Of a stretch of DNA of 64,000 nt, positions 15,579 through 23,634 are shown piece by piece. The stretch covers positions 1 to 64,000 of the forward strand of contig CAZPMN010000010.1 in assembly GCA_964587835.1 (NCBI GenBank), given 5' to 3'. The notes beneath the pieces were generated by a model, which was not told where the DNA came from, made no database searches, and was given only the letters and a program-made list of their open reading frames with translations. Source of the stretch: Erginobacter sp964587835. GTDB taxonomy: Bacteria; Auribacterota; Erginobacteria; Erginobacterales; Erginobacteraceae. The translations under genes were made by a program, and so were the position numbers. The stretch's first letter is position 1, and each line of letters begins with the position of its first letter.

Positions 15579-17156
15579 TCATTCGACCGGGCTGATCCGT
15601 CCTCCGGATTCCGTCGCATAAATGGTCCGGTGGTTATCTTCCCGGATCAGCCAGGCCGCCTCCTCCCTGGACCCGGCGAAACAGTCCTGCCGTCCGGCTG
15701 GGAAGAACCACTGGAAGGTTCCCTCCATAAACCGGGCCATATCCTCGTTCCAGCAGATCGGAGGGAGGTAGCCGGTGATCCGGGGGTCGATGAAAAGTTT
15801 CGCCCCGGGGTGGATCTGTTCGCTCTCCAGACCGTGCTCGATGGTCGCCAGGAGCACCCCCAAAGGCTGGAGGTCCTCTTCGATCCGGTTCATATATTTG
15901 CGGCTGTAATGAAGATTGACCGCCAGTACCGGGAGGAGGCAGCAGGCGGTGACGATCTTCCCCAGTCGTTTCGGGTGGACCAGCTCGCTCAAGACCGTCG
16001 CCACCATCAGGAAGAGCAGGGCGTTGGCGATATACTGGTAGCGGAACTGGGTGAACGGGTACCAGACGGCGTTGGTGGTCATTCGGGAGAAGCTGACGAT
16101 GAAGTAATAGGTGGCGTAGAGGTAAAAGAAGAAGCCGAGGAGCAGGAGGGTCCGCTTCCTTCCTCCGCGGTAGAGAAGGGTTCCGGCCAGCCCGAGAAGT
16201 ATAATCCCTACCCCGGCGGCCCAGGGGAGGATCACCGGCAAAGCTCTGTACCAATTGACCAGCAGACCCGCCATATCCAGATTGTCCCGGATGACCAGAG
16301 GTTCGGTCACGAACGGGGCCAGGTTGACCAGGAGACCGTTGTAGAAGAGGTTGAAGAAGATCGCGCCCACTCCCCGCAGGAGTAGGATTAGGTCGAGCCG
16401 GGGAAGATCCCCGGTGGTATCCGCGGCCAGGCGGGTCCAGAGGAAGACGGCGAGGTAGAGGAGGTAGATGACGACCAGGAGGCAGCCGGTCGGGAGGAGC
16501 GGCTTCCTCCTGGAGAGCGGCCGGCCGGGGGAGAGGAGAAGGCCCCGTCCCGCCGCCAGGATCAGGAGGGCCGGCGGCCAGAGGGCGTAGAGTTCGAAGC
16601 AGTACAATCCGAAAAGAAAGAGCCCGCCGATGGCAACCAGCAGGTTCTTCCGGCCGGACTCCAGGTAGGAGAGGTAGAGCAGGAAGCCGAGGAGGAAGGC
16701 CGGGAAACTCATCGTGGTGAAGATCTGGAAGGTCCAGGTGACGATATCGAAGTGGGAATAGAGGAAGGCGTAGAGAAGCAAAAAGGCGCCAGAGAGGAAA
16801 CGATCGAGCCGGAACCTGACGGCCAGCCGGTAGAGGAGGACGATGCTCAGGCAGTACATCGAGAAGTTGACCAGGTGGTTCCAGATAAAATTGACGCCGA
16901 AGACCTTGTGCTCCAGGTAGAGAAGGAGGTGGGAGAGCGGCCGGTAGGTCCCGTGCTCCCAGGGGTCGTACCGGGTCAGGCTCAGCCAGCTTAAGGGCTC
17001 GGGGGGGGCGTCGGCCTGGTGGAAGTAGTAGAGAGCGACCCAGTAGTCGCTCCGGGGCGGGTTGGCGAAGGAGCGGTGGTAGAAGAGGGCCAGAAGACAG
17101 ATCAACGCTGCCAGGAAGAGATAGTCGCGCCTGGATATGAAGGAGAGGGTATGCAT
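15579..17156 (-). CDS. Polytopic membrane protein, GT-C-like, paralogue 3 of 3 (525 aa)
   Basis: First gene of a two-gene unit. The N-terminus MHTLSFISRRDYLFLAALIC is followed by ANPPRSDYWVALYYF, HGTYRPLSHLLLYLEHKVFG and WNHLVNFSMYCLSIVLLYRL. Later come QFRYQYIANALLFLMV and the soluble tail LFIDPRITGYLPPICWN, ARFMEGTFQWFFP and AAWLIRED. The acidic and basic residues in the first outer loop are conserved across all three copies and are the best candidates for catalysis or substrate binding. The family is not one I can name. A good promoter lies just upstream (17168-17196) and leaves a leader of only a few bases. Confidence 0.75.
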   Translation of the reverse strand: MHTLSFISRRDYLFLAALICLLALFYHRSFANPPRSDYWVALYYFHQADAPPEPLSWLSLTRYDPWEHGTYRPLSHLLLYLEHKVFGVNFIWNHLVNFSMYCLSIVLLYRLAVRFRLDRFLSGAFLLLYAFLYSHFDIVTWTFQIFTTMSFPAFLLGFLLYLSYLESGRKNLLVAIGGLFLFGLYCFELYALWPPALLILAAGRGLLLSPGRPLSRRKPLLPTGCLLVVIYLLYLAVFLWTRLAADTTGDLPRLDLILLLRGVGAIFFNLFYNGLLVNLAPFVTEPLVIRDNLDMAGLLVNWYRALPVILPWAAGVGIILLGLAGTLLYRGGRKRTLLLLGFFFYLYATYYFIVSFSRMTTNAVWYPFTQFRYQYIANALLFLMVATVLSELVHPKRLGKIVTACCLLPVLAVNLHYSRKYMNRIEEDLQPLGVLLATIEHGLESEQIHPGAKLFIDPRITGYLPPICWNEDMARFMEGTFQWFFPAGRQDCFAGSREEAAWLIREDNHRTIYATESGGRISPVE

Positions 17157-17167
17157 AATCCCAGTAC

Positions 17168-17196
17168 ATCATAACAAGCGGCCCGCACGGCGGCAA
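17168..17196 (-). promoter_or_regulatory. Sigma70-type promoter of the paralogue 3/2 operon
   Basis: On the minus strand: TTGCCG (17191-17196), a 17-bp spacer, TATGAT (17168-17173). The expected transcription start is about 5 nt before ATG 17156, so there is no room for a Shine-Dalgarno. Confidence 0.6.
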
Positions 17197-17334
17197 ATAA
17201 ATTAGCTCGCTTCGTCCCGGCAGCCGCCGGTAGTCGCCGGCGGGTTAATTTTGCTTGGAAAATCCAGGATGGTTGTGTAAGTTATCTTCTTTACACCAAT
17301 ATGTGCCGTAAACCGTCGGGTTAACCTTCTTGAT

Positions 17335-18126
17335 ATGGATTCTTCAGCGATCAGCAGGGAGATCAGGAAACGGCTGGTGCGGATGCACCAGACCGGTTCC
17401 CATTTCGGCTCGGCGATGTCGATCGTCGATATCCTGACAGTTCTCTATTTCAGGGTGATGAAGATCGAGTCGCCCGATGATCCGGACCGGGACCGGTTTA
17501 TCCTCAGCAAGGGACACGCGACCAGCGCCTGGTACACCACCCTGGCCAAAAAGGGGTTCTTCCCTGAGGATGTGCTGGATACTTATCTCCAGAACGGGGG
17601 GCAGCTCTACGGCCATCCGGTCAAGGGCGGGGTTCCCGGAGTGGAGACCTCGACCGGATCCCTGGGACACGGGATCAACATCGGGGCCGGGATGGCCCTG
17701 GCCGGCAAGATGGACGGGCGGGGTTACCGGGTCTTTGTCCTGATGGGTGACGGCGAGGTTCAGGAAGGGAGCGTCTGGGAGGGAGCTATCCTGGCCGCCC
17801 GGCTGAAACTCGACAACCTGGTGGCGATCGTCGACGCCAACAACCTCCAGGGTTTCGACCGGGTGGAGAACATCCAGCCGATTGAAACCCTGCGGGGCAA
17901 ATGGGAGGCTTTTGGCTGGGGGGCGAGAGAGGTGGACGGTCATAATCACGAGGAACTGGAAACCGCCTTCCAATCTGTCCCTTTCCGTCTGGGCTCGCCC
18001 TCGGTGGTTATCGCCCGGACTGTGAAATGCAAGGGCGTGAAGGAGATGGAGGGTTGTTTCGAGTCCCACTATCTCTCGGTCCAGAAAGACAAGGTGGAGA
18101 TTTACTGCCGGGGACTGGATGAATAA
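17335..18126 (+). CDS. Transketolase N-terminal (ThDP-binding) subunit, 263 aa
   Basis: Matches the pyrophosphate-binding half of split transketolases: HQTGSHFGSAMSIVDILTVL, LSKGHATSAWY, a TGSLGHG glycine motif, and the ThDP signature GDGEVQEGSVWEG to VDANN. It needs the partner encoded at 18209-19147. Two-subunit transketolase-like pairs occur both in pentose metabolism and in sugar or secondary-metabolite clusters; here it sits at the head of a glycan locus. A likely job is supplying or extending a sugar (for example sedoheptulose 7-phosphate for the HldE-like enzyme); this is inference. The ATG at 17335 lacks a clear Shine-Dalgarno. Confidence 0.9.
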   Translation: MDSSAISREIRKRLVRMHQTGSHFGSAMSIVDILTVLYFRVMKIESPDDPDRDRFILSKGHATSAWYTTLAKKGFFPEDVLDTYLQNGGQLYGHPVKGGVPGVETSTGSLGHGINIGAGMALAGKMDGRGYRVFVLMGDGEVQEGSVWEGAILAARLKLDNLVAIVDANNLQGFDRVENIQPIETLRGKWEAFGWGAREVDGHNHEELETAFQSVPFRLGSPSVVIARTVKCKGVKEMEGCFESHYLSVQKDKVEIYCRGLDE

Positions 18127-18129
18127 AAG

Positions 18130-18200
18130 TTAGCGGTAAGCAGTTAGCAGTAAGCGGTGAACGGGGGGACTGCATACTGCTTACCGCTCACCGCTTACCG
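18130..18200. repeat. Family C inverted-arm pair (empty) between the transketolase subunits
   Basis: The left arm at 18130-18160 (AGCGGTAAGCAGTTAGCAG) and the right arm at 18170-18200 (ACTGCTTACCGCTCACCGC) are separated by about 10 bp. The pair starts 4 bp after the stop of the first subunit and ends 8 bp before the start of the second. Confidence 0.8.
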
Positions 18201-18208
18201 TCTTTAAG

Positions 18209-19147
18209 ATGAGACACGCGTTCATCAACACGCTGATGGATCTGGCTGAACGGGACGACTCGATCTGCCTCCTGACCGGGGACGCCGGGTTCACCATCCT
18301 GGAGCGGTTCCGGGACCGCTTTCCGGGGCGTTATTACAACGTGGGGATCGCCGAGGCGGCGATGATCGGTCTGGCCGCTGGTCTGGCGATGTCGGGGAAG
18401 ACCGTCTTCGTCTATTCGATCGTCCCCTTCGTTACGATGCGCTGTTTCGAGCAGGTCAGGGTCGATCTCTGCTACCAGAACCTTCCGGTCAAGCTGGTCG
18501 GGGTGGGGCAGGGGGTCACTTACGGGACCGCCGGTGCCACCCACCACGCCATCGAGGATATAGCCATTATGCGGGCCCTGCCGAATATGACCGTGATCTG
18601 CCCGGGAGGGCCGATTGAGACGAAGAAAGCGGTGGCGGCCTCCCTGGGGCTGGAGGGGCCTTGCTACATCCGGCTGGGCAAGTCCGGGGAGCCGACGGTT
18701 TACGAAGATGAAGATATCCCCTTCCAAATCGGCCGGGGTATCCGGGTGCGGGAAGGGAAGGGAGTCGCCCTGGTCGCGACCAGCAATATGGTCCCGACCG
18801 CGGCCGCGGTTGCCCAGCTGCTGGCGGAGGATGGTCGGAAACCGGAAGTAATCAGCATGCACACGGTCAAGCCAATCGACCGGAAGCTCCTTCAGGAGAC
18901 CGCCGCTCGTTGTTCTCTGATCGCCACCCTGGAAGAACATAACCTGATCGGGGGACTCGGCTCGGCGGTGGCGGAGGTAATCCTGGCCGACCGTCTCCCG
19001 GCCCGCCTGATCACCTTCGGCATCCCCGATACCTACGCTCCGGTGGCCGGGAGCCAGGAGTACCTGAGGGAGTTGTTTGGTTTGTCCCCGCGCCAGGTGG
19101 CCGCAGTGGTCAGGGAGGAACTGGAAGAAAATGATAGTAAGCAGTAA
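18209..19147 (+). CDS. Transketolase C-terminal subunit, 312 aa
   Basis: The pyrimidine-binding half of a split transketolase/DXS-like enzyme. YYNVGIAEAAMIGLAAGLA carries the catalytic Glu that contacts the ThDP aminopyrimidine. YGTAGATHHAIEDIAIMRAL and the C-terminal domain with VISMHTVKPIDRKLL and LEEHNLIGGLGSAVAE follow. The length is normal. It partners the 17335-18126 subunit; the two genes are separated only by a repeat. Its last residues and stop (SKQ-stop) are encoded by a family C repeat arm, so the native C-terminus has been altered by the repeat. Confidence 0.9.
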   Translation: MRHAFINTLMDLAERDDSICLLTGDAGFTILERFRDRFPGRYYNVGIAEAAMIGLAAGLAMSGKTVFVYSIVPFVTMRCFEQVRVDLCYQNLPVKLVGVGQGVTYGTAGATHHAIEDIAIMRALPNMTVICPGGPIETKKAVAASLGLEGPCYIRLGKSGEPTVYEDEDIPFQIGRGIRVREGKGVALVATSNMVPTAAAVAQLLAEDGRKPEVISMHTVKPIDRKLLQETAARCSLIATLEEHNLIGGLGSAVAEVILADRLPARLITFGIPDTYAPVAGSQEYLRELFGLSPRQVAAVVREELEENDSKQ

Positions 19148-19192
19148 GCGGTAAGCAGTCCCCCGGTTACCGCTCACTGCTTACTGCTCACC
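19136..19192. repeat. Family C inverted-arm pair (empty) at the transketolase stop codon
   Basis: Left arm 19136-19159 (AGTAAGCAGTAAGCGGTAAG), right arm 19166-19192 (ACCGCTCACTGCTTACTGC), centre about 6 bp. The left arm contains the TAA stop of the 18209 gene. Confidence 0.8.
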
Positions 19193-19240
19193 TTCACGAA
19201 CAACCACAAACATACTCAAGTAATCCGAAAATCTGCGGAA

Positions 19241-20347
19241 ATGAAATTGACTTATAATAAAAAATACCTCGCCCTACGCCGCTACTGGAACCGGGCTCGG
19301 ACGCTGGGACATATGTTGGCGATCAAGGCCTTTCGCAAGCCGCGCTACCCGTTCTACGTCAACCTGGTCATCAACAGCCGGTGTAACCTGAAGTGCGCTT
19401 ACTGCTTCGGTAGTTACTCCAACCGGAAGACCCCGGACTGGGCCTACGAAGACCTGGTCAGGCTGATCGACGACCTCTACGAGCGGGGGACCCGTTACAT
19501 CCTGGTCCAGGGCGGCGAGCCGCTCCTCCACGAGGACCTGGGGAAGATCTTCCGCTATATCGACAGCAAGGGGATAGTCACCGCCCTGGTCACCAACGGC
19601 CAGTTCCCGGACCGAATCCGGAATATTCCCGAGATCGCGCTGTTGGACAATATTTGTTTCTCCCTCGACGGCAACCGGGAGGGCAACGACCGGATCCGCG
19701 GGGAGGGGACCTTCGACAAGGTGCTGGAGTCGATCAGGGTGGTCAAGGAAGTCCATCGGACCCCGATCCGGATCAACTCGACTATCACCAAGTACACGGT
19801 CAACGACGTCGACTTTATGGCCGAATTCATGCGGGGGAATAACATCGAGTGGGGAATCAACTTTCTCTTCAAGGGCGACGAGCGGCTGGGGGAGGAGGAC
19901 CTGGCCCCCGAGGACTCGGAGATCGTCAAGTACCAGGAGAAGTTCATCGATTACATCAAGCGGGGCTACCCGATCTTCTCCACCACCAAGATTCTCCGCT
20001 ACACCCTGGCCTGGCCGGTGCCCTATTCCCGCAAATTCCTGGGCAAGGAGGAGGCCCTGAGGCTGCTGGGGAAGAAGGCGATCGAGTGCCAGTACGGAAA
20101 CTACGAGATCGTGATCGACGAGGACGGCCGGCTCTACCCCTGCCAGGGGATGCAGGGGATGTTCGACGGGAAGAACCTGAAGGAGGTCGGCTTCGACGCG
20201 GCCTTCAAGCACCTGGAGAACAAGCCCTGCTACACCTGCTACCTGGTCTCGATGATCAATACCTCGGCGATGATCAACTGGGACCTGGACGTGATCTGGG
20301 AGACGATCCGGGGGACATTTCGCAGCCGGCGGCTGGGGAAGAAGTAG
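19241..20347 (+). CDS. Radical SAM protein with SPASM-type C-terminus, 368 aa
   Basis: Cys48-x3-Cys52-x2-Cys55 in INSRCNLKCAYCFG binds the catalytic 4Fe-4S cluster and SAM. VQGGEPLLHEDL is the GGE motif and CFSLDGNREGNDRIRGEGT is typical of the SPASM/PqqE-like group. The C-terminal half has further cysteines (ECQYGNYE, LYPCQG, KPCYTCYL) for auxiliary clusters. A hydrophobic or basic N-terminal stretch (LGHMLAIKAFRKPRYPFYV) is shared with several relatives in this window. The substrate is unknown: no precursor peptide gene is visible next to it, and the neighbours are glycan genes. Confidence 0.88.
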   Translation: MKLTYNKKYLALRRYWNRARTLGHMLAIKAFRKPRYPFYVNLVINSRCNLKCAYCFGSYSNRKTPDWAYEDLVRLIDDLYERGTRYILVQGGEPLLHEDLGKIFRYIDSKGIVTALVTNGQFPDRIRNIPEIALLDNICFSLDGNREGNDRIRGEGTFDKVLESIRVVKEVHRTPIRINSTITKYTVNDVDFMAEFMRGNNIEWGINFLFKGDERLGEEDLAPEDSEIVKYQEKFIDYIKRGYPIFSTTKILRYTLAWPVPYSRKFLGKEEALRLLGKKAIECQYGNYEIVIDEDGRLYPCQGMQGMFDGKNLKEVGFDAAFKHLENKPCYTCYLVSMINTSAMINWDLDVIWETIRGTFRSRRLGKK

Positions 20348-20536
20348 GATCGTCCTTTCGCTTCGCTCAAGGACTTGCACCATCGGAATGCCGGCGGCAT
20401 TCCTTGTAGGAATTGCAGGATCGCTTCGCTTGCTGTTTAGTAACCCCTGACTCAGGCAGGGTGATGCCACATCTCCTGCAAGTTCCGATGGGGGCGAAGG
20501 ACAATCCGGCATAAAAGCGCGGCCGAATGGAGATGA
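20348..20536. repeat. Imperfect inverted-repeat spacer
   Basis: The spacer contains a left arm near 20352-20395 (GGACTTGCACCATCGG) and a partly complementary right arm near 20462-20510 (GCAAGTTCCGATGG), with an internal palindrome (AATGCCGGCGGCATT). It resembles the other repeat families in layout but I see no second copy here. No gene is present. Confidence 0.45.
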
Positions 20537-21367
20537 TTGAGATTGCAGTCCGGGAATAAGACAATCGACCTCTCCATCATTATGCCGGCCCTCAACGAGG
20601 AGGGGAATATCGCCGCCGCGATCCGCCATACCCTGGACGCCTTCACCGCCCACGGGCTCAGCGGCGAGATCATCGTCGTCAACGACGGTTCCACCGACCG
20701 CACGCCGGAGATTGTGGAAGCGATCGCCCCGGAGGAGGGGGGAGAGAGGATCCGGATGGTCAGCCACCGGACCCCCCAGGGCCTGGGGGCGGCCTTCCGC
20801 GATGGTCTGCCGGAGACCCGGGGGGAGGCGGTGGCCTTTATGCCCGGCGACGACGAGAACGACCCGGGGGAGATTATGCGCTACTTCAACCTCCTCGAGC
20901 AGGTGGATATGGTGGTCCCCTTCGTCTACAACAAGGAGGTTCGTCCCCGGATCCGGAACCTGATCTCAGCGGTCTTCCGCAGCCTGATCAACGTCACCTA
21001 CGGGGTCAACTTCAACTACACCAACGGCACCGTCCTCTACCGGAGGGCGATTCTCGCCGCCGCGCCCAACCGTTCCGCCGGTTTCTTCTTCCAGACCGAG
21101 AACGTGGTTCGGGCGGTCTGGAGCGGGTATCTCTTCGCCGAGGTTCCCTACCGGCTGGCGGTCCGCGCCGGGGGGGAGTCGAAAGCCATCTCCTTGAAGT
21201 CGCTGCGCCGGGTTATGGGGGATTACCTGGCCCTGGTCAGGGAGATCTATTTCTCCCCCGGACTCAAGGCCGCCCGGAACCCGGCCCCCGGCACTGTCTC
21301 CGACCTGAGAAGGAACGAGACCATCAAGAGCGGCCTGGGCAAGCCGGGGAAGTACAGCCGGGAGTAG
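20537..21367 (+). CDS. GT2 family glycosyltransferase (dolichol-P-sugar synthase-like), 276 aa
   Basis: The GT-A fold begins at DLSIIMPALNEEGNI; VVNDGSTDRTPE and FMPGDDEND carry the nucleotide-sugar and metal-binding acidic residues. The C-terminal part (FFFQTENVVRAVWSGY, FAEVPYRL) fits polyprenyl-phosphate sugar synthases and similar enzymes that load a lipid carrier. I choose TTG 20537 because GGAG lies 5 nt before it and no in-frame ATG fits. It may provide the lipid-linked donor used by the GT-C/YfhO-like proteins. A family B repeat begins 4 bp after the stop. Confidence 0.88.
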   Translation: MRLQSGNKTIDLSIIMPALNEEGNIAAAIRHTLDAFTAHGLSGEIIVVNDGSTDRTPEIVEAIAPEEGGERIRMVSHRTPQGLGAAFRDGLPETRGEAVAFMPGDDENDPGEIMRYFNLLEQVDMVVPFVYNKEVRPRIRNLISAVFRSLINVTYGVNFNYTNGTVLYRRAILAAAPNRSAGFFFQTENVVRAVWSGYLFAEVPYRLAVRAGGESKAISLKSLRRVMGDYLALVREIYFSPGLKAARNPAPGTVSDLRRNETIKSGLGKPGKYSRE

Positions 21368-21370
21368 GGA

Positions 21371-21530
21371 CGGGATAACAGGATGGTTTTTAGACAGGAT
21401 AACAGGATTTACAGGATAGGGTTTCTAAAGTAGTGCGCAGTGTAATTGTACATTCCGATAGTTGGTAGGGAAATATAAGGGCTGGTTTTTTAGACAGGAT
21501 AACAGGATCTACAGAATGAGGTTTCTAAAG
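21371..21530 (+). repeat. Family B repeat, left arms (two copies)
   Basis: The core GACAGGATAACAGGAT with flanking ACAGGAT and GGTTTCTAAAG occurs at 21371-21430 and again at 21491-21530. The inverse arm is at 22006-22032, on the other side of the GxxExxY gene. Confidence 0.85.
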
Positions 21531-21568
21531 CGGTGCTTTATCTATAAAGTTGGTTTCGTTGATTGATT

Positions 21569-21937
21569 ATGGAATACGAGGATCTCACCAAGCGGGTGAT
21601 TGGTTGCGCTTACCGGGTATACAACCGGATGGGATTCGGGTTTCTGGAAAGTGTCTATGAAAGATGTATGGCGTTGGAATTAAAGAAGGCCGGAATAGGG
21701 TTCGAGGAACAGAAGAAGATCGAGGTATTTTACGATGGGGAATTGGTGGGAGATTTCGTGGCGGCCCTAATCATTGAAGGTGTTTTAATTGTCGAGTTGA
21801 AATCCGCCCGCACCATCAGCAAAGCCTACGAAGTCCAGTTGGTTAACTACCTGGTAGCGACTCAGAGGCCTATAGGACTGCTGATAAACTTCGCCGAAAA
21901 AGAAGTCCAGATCAAGAGAAAGGTCCAGCATCTGTAA
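21569..21937 (+). CDS. GxxExxY family protein (PD-(D/E)XK nuclease-like), 122 aa
   Basis: Carries the family signature: VIGCAYRVYNRMGFGFLESVYERC (GxxExxY) and GDFVAALIIEGVLIVELKS, in which the spaced acidic residues and the final E-L-K resemble a PD-(D/E)XK nuclease core. YLVATQRPIGLLINF is also typical. The family's function is not established. It starts at ATG 21569; a TTG two codons earlier is possible. The gene is clearly AT-richer than its neighbours and lies between inverted arms of repeat family B, parallel to the GIY-YIG and four-helix-bundle genes. Confidence 0.88.
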   Translation: MEYEDLTKRVIGCAYRVYNRMGFGFLESVYERCMALELKKAGIGFEEQKKIEVFYDGELVGDFVAALIIEGVLIVELKSARTISKAYEVQLVNYLVATQRPIGLLINFAEKEVQIKRKVQHL

Positions 21938-22005
21938 TTGCGCTGAAGTCAATATCCCTTACCACACAAAACCATTACCCAAAACTCTGGCCATACCAAC
22001 AAAAA

Positions 22006-22032
22006 CCATCCTGTAAATCCTGTTATCCTGTC
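22006..22032 (-). repeat. Family B repeat, right (inverted) arm
   Basis: CCATCCTGTAAATCCTGTTA and the following bases are the reverse complement of the left arm at 21391-21417. It ends 3 bp before the start codon of the next radical SAM gene, leaving little room for a native ribosome binding site. Confidence 0.85.
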
Positions 22033-22035
22033 AAA

Positions 22036-23157
22036 ATGGAAAAAGAAAAAAGTCAAAATCTTGTCCTCGACGGGCACAAGCTGGCCTGGCACCGGGACCG
22101 GGTGGAAGCCTGGCTGAACGGGGAGCGGATCGCCCCGATCACCATCGACTGCGCCCTGACTCGACGCTGCACCTACAACTGCGTCTACTGCTACAGCAAG
22201 CTCCAGATGCACGACGAGCAGAGGATGACCCGCGACGTCATCTTCCGTTTCCTCGACGACGCAGCCGAGATCGGGGTGAAGGCGATCAGCCTGGTCTCCG
22301 ACGGGGAGTCCACCTGCTCCCCCCACCTGGAGGACGCGATCGTGAAGGGGAAGGCCAACGGGTTGGATATGGCCCTGGGGACCAACGGCTACCTGCTCAA
22401 GATCGAGCGGCTGGAGGAGATCCTCCCCGCCCTGACCTACCTGAGATTCAACATCTCGGCCGGGGAGAGGGAAGCCTACTCCAAGGTGATGGGGTGTAAA
22501 CCGGAAGCTTACGACCGGGTCCTTAAGATCATCCGGGAGTGCGTCCGGATCAAGCGGGAGAAGAATCTCGCCGTGACCATCGGCCTGCAGATGGTCCTCC
22601 TCCCCGAGTTCGCCGGACAGATCATCCCCCTGGCCAAACTGGGGCGGGAGCTGGGCGTCGACTACACGGTGATCAAGCACTGCAGCGACGACGAGCTCCA
22701 CACCCTGGGGGTCGACTACTCGAAGTATTTCACCCTGGGGGATATCCTCAAGGAGGCCGAGAGTTATTCCACCCCGGATTACCTGGTCAAGGCCAAGTGG
22801 TCGAAGATTATGTCCGGAGGCGAGCGGAAGTACTCCCGCTGCTACGGGGCCGCCTTTATGCCCCAGTTCTCCGGTTCCGGCCTGGTCGCCCCCTGCGGGA
22901 TGCTCTTCAACAGCCGCTACCGGGAGAAGTTCCACATCGGCAACATCATCGACACCCCCTTCAAGGAGATCTGGAAGAGCGACCGCTACTGGGAGGTGAT
23001 GGACTACCTCGCCTCGGACAAGTTCGACGCCCGGACCGACTGCGCCTGCCTCTGCCTCCAGCACAAGATCAACGAGTATCTCTGGGACCTGAAGGAGGGA
23101 GTTATCGCATTGGGTGAACCTTCCGGTGAACCTCCTGATCACATTAACTTTATTTAG
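22036..23157 (+). CDS. Radical SAM/SPASM protein, 373 aa
   Basis: Cys45-x3-Cys49-x2-Cys52 in TRRCTYNCVYCYSK is the cluster motif. VSDGESTCSPH replaces the usual GGEP turn, and RFNISAGEREAYSKVMGCK is the region that often binds SAM ribose. The C-terminus is cysteine-rich (RCYGAAF, APCGMLF, DCACLCLQHK), suggesting one or two auxiliary clusters. It differs from the other SPASM proteins here by lacking the hydrophobic N-terminal stretch and by the GES motif. The substrate is unknown. The TAG stop lies where the family C left arm begins. Confidence 0.85.
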   Translation: MEKEKSQNLVLDGHKLAWHRDRVEAWLNGERIAPITIDCALTRRCTYNCVYCYSKLQMHDEQRMTRDVIFRFLDDAAEIGVKAISLVSDGESTCSPHLEDAIVKGKANGLDMALGTNGYLLKIERLEEILPALTYLRFNISAGEREAYSKVMGCKPEAYDRVLKIIRECVRIKREKNLAVTIGLQMVLLPEFAGQIIPLAKLGRELGVDYTVIKHCSDDELHTLGVDYSKYFTLGDILKEAESYSTPDYLVKAKWSKIMSGGERKYSRCYGAAFMPQFSGSGLVAPCGMLFNSRYREKFHIGNIIDTPFKEIWKSDRYWEVMDYLASDKFDARTDCACLCLQHKINEYLWDLKEGVIALGEPSGEPPDHINFI

Positions 23158-23194
23158 TAAGAAGTAAGCAGTGAGCGGTATGCGGTAAGCGGTT
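23155..23194 (+). repeat. Family C repeat, left arm of four-helix-bundle cassette
   Basis: A run of AGTAAGAAGTAAGCAGTGAG and GCGGTATGCGGTAAGCGGT units. It contains the stop region of the 22036 gene and lies 46 bp before the four-helix-bundle gene. Confidence 0.85.
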
Positions 23195-23240
23195 GCTCTT
23201 GGAACCGGACCAGGCAAAATATCATCAAGGCTGGAATTGA

Positions 23241-23624
23241 ATGTATGTTGAAGATTTCAGGGAACTTGAAGTTTATAAATCAGCCCGAGATTTGGCTCGA
23301 AGAATTTTTGCCGTATCAAGGAGTTTCCCTGCCGAGGAGAAATATTCTATAACCAGCCAGATCCGCCGTTCTTTCCGATCGGTGGGGGCTCAGATCCCCG
23401 AAGCCTGGGCCAAGAGGCGCTATGAGTCCCATTTTATCAGCAAGCTGACTGATGCTGATGGAGAACAGCGGGAGACACAGCACTGGATTGAAACTGCTTT
23501 TGATTGTGGTTACATCGATGAGAATATTCGAAATGAGCTGCTTAAGAAATGTCAAAGCATCGGGAAGATGCTCCAGAGTATGATCGATAAATCAGACCAA
23601 TTCTGCAGAAGTCAGCACAAGTAA
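23241..23624 (+). CDS. Four-helix bundle protein (S23 / 23S rRNA intervening-sequence type), 127 aa
   Basis: Typical features of the family: DFRELEVYKSARDLARRIF at the start, SITSQIRRSFRSVGAQIPEAWAKRRY, then a helix with HWIETAFDCGYI. These small proteins are encoded in 23S rRNA intervening sequences and at many other sites, and are related to the Avd accessory protein of diversity-generating retroelements. No retroelement (reverse transcriptase) is present here, and this is not an rRNA gene. The gene is AT-richer than its neighbours and is bracketed by inverted family C arms at 23155-23194 and 23635-23683. Confidence 0.9.
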   Translation: MYVEDFRELEVYKSARDLARRIFAVSRSFPAEEKYSITSQIRRSFRSVGAQIPEAWAKRRYESHFISKLTDADGEQRETQHWIETAFDCGYIDENIRNELLKKCQSIGKMLQSMIDKSDQFCRSQHK

Positions 23625-23634
23625 TAAAAGTTTT

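Noticed and set aside
23241..23624. Diversity-generating retroelement (Avd-like protein)
   Set aside because: The protein fold fits the wider four-helix-bundle family, but there is no reverse transcriptase and no template/variable repeat nearby.
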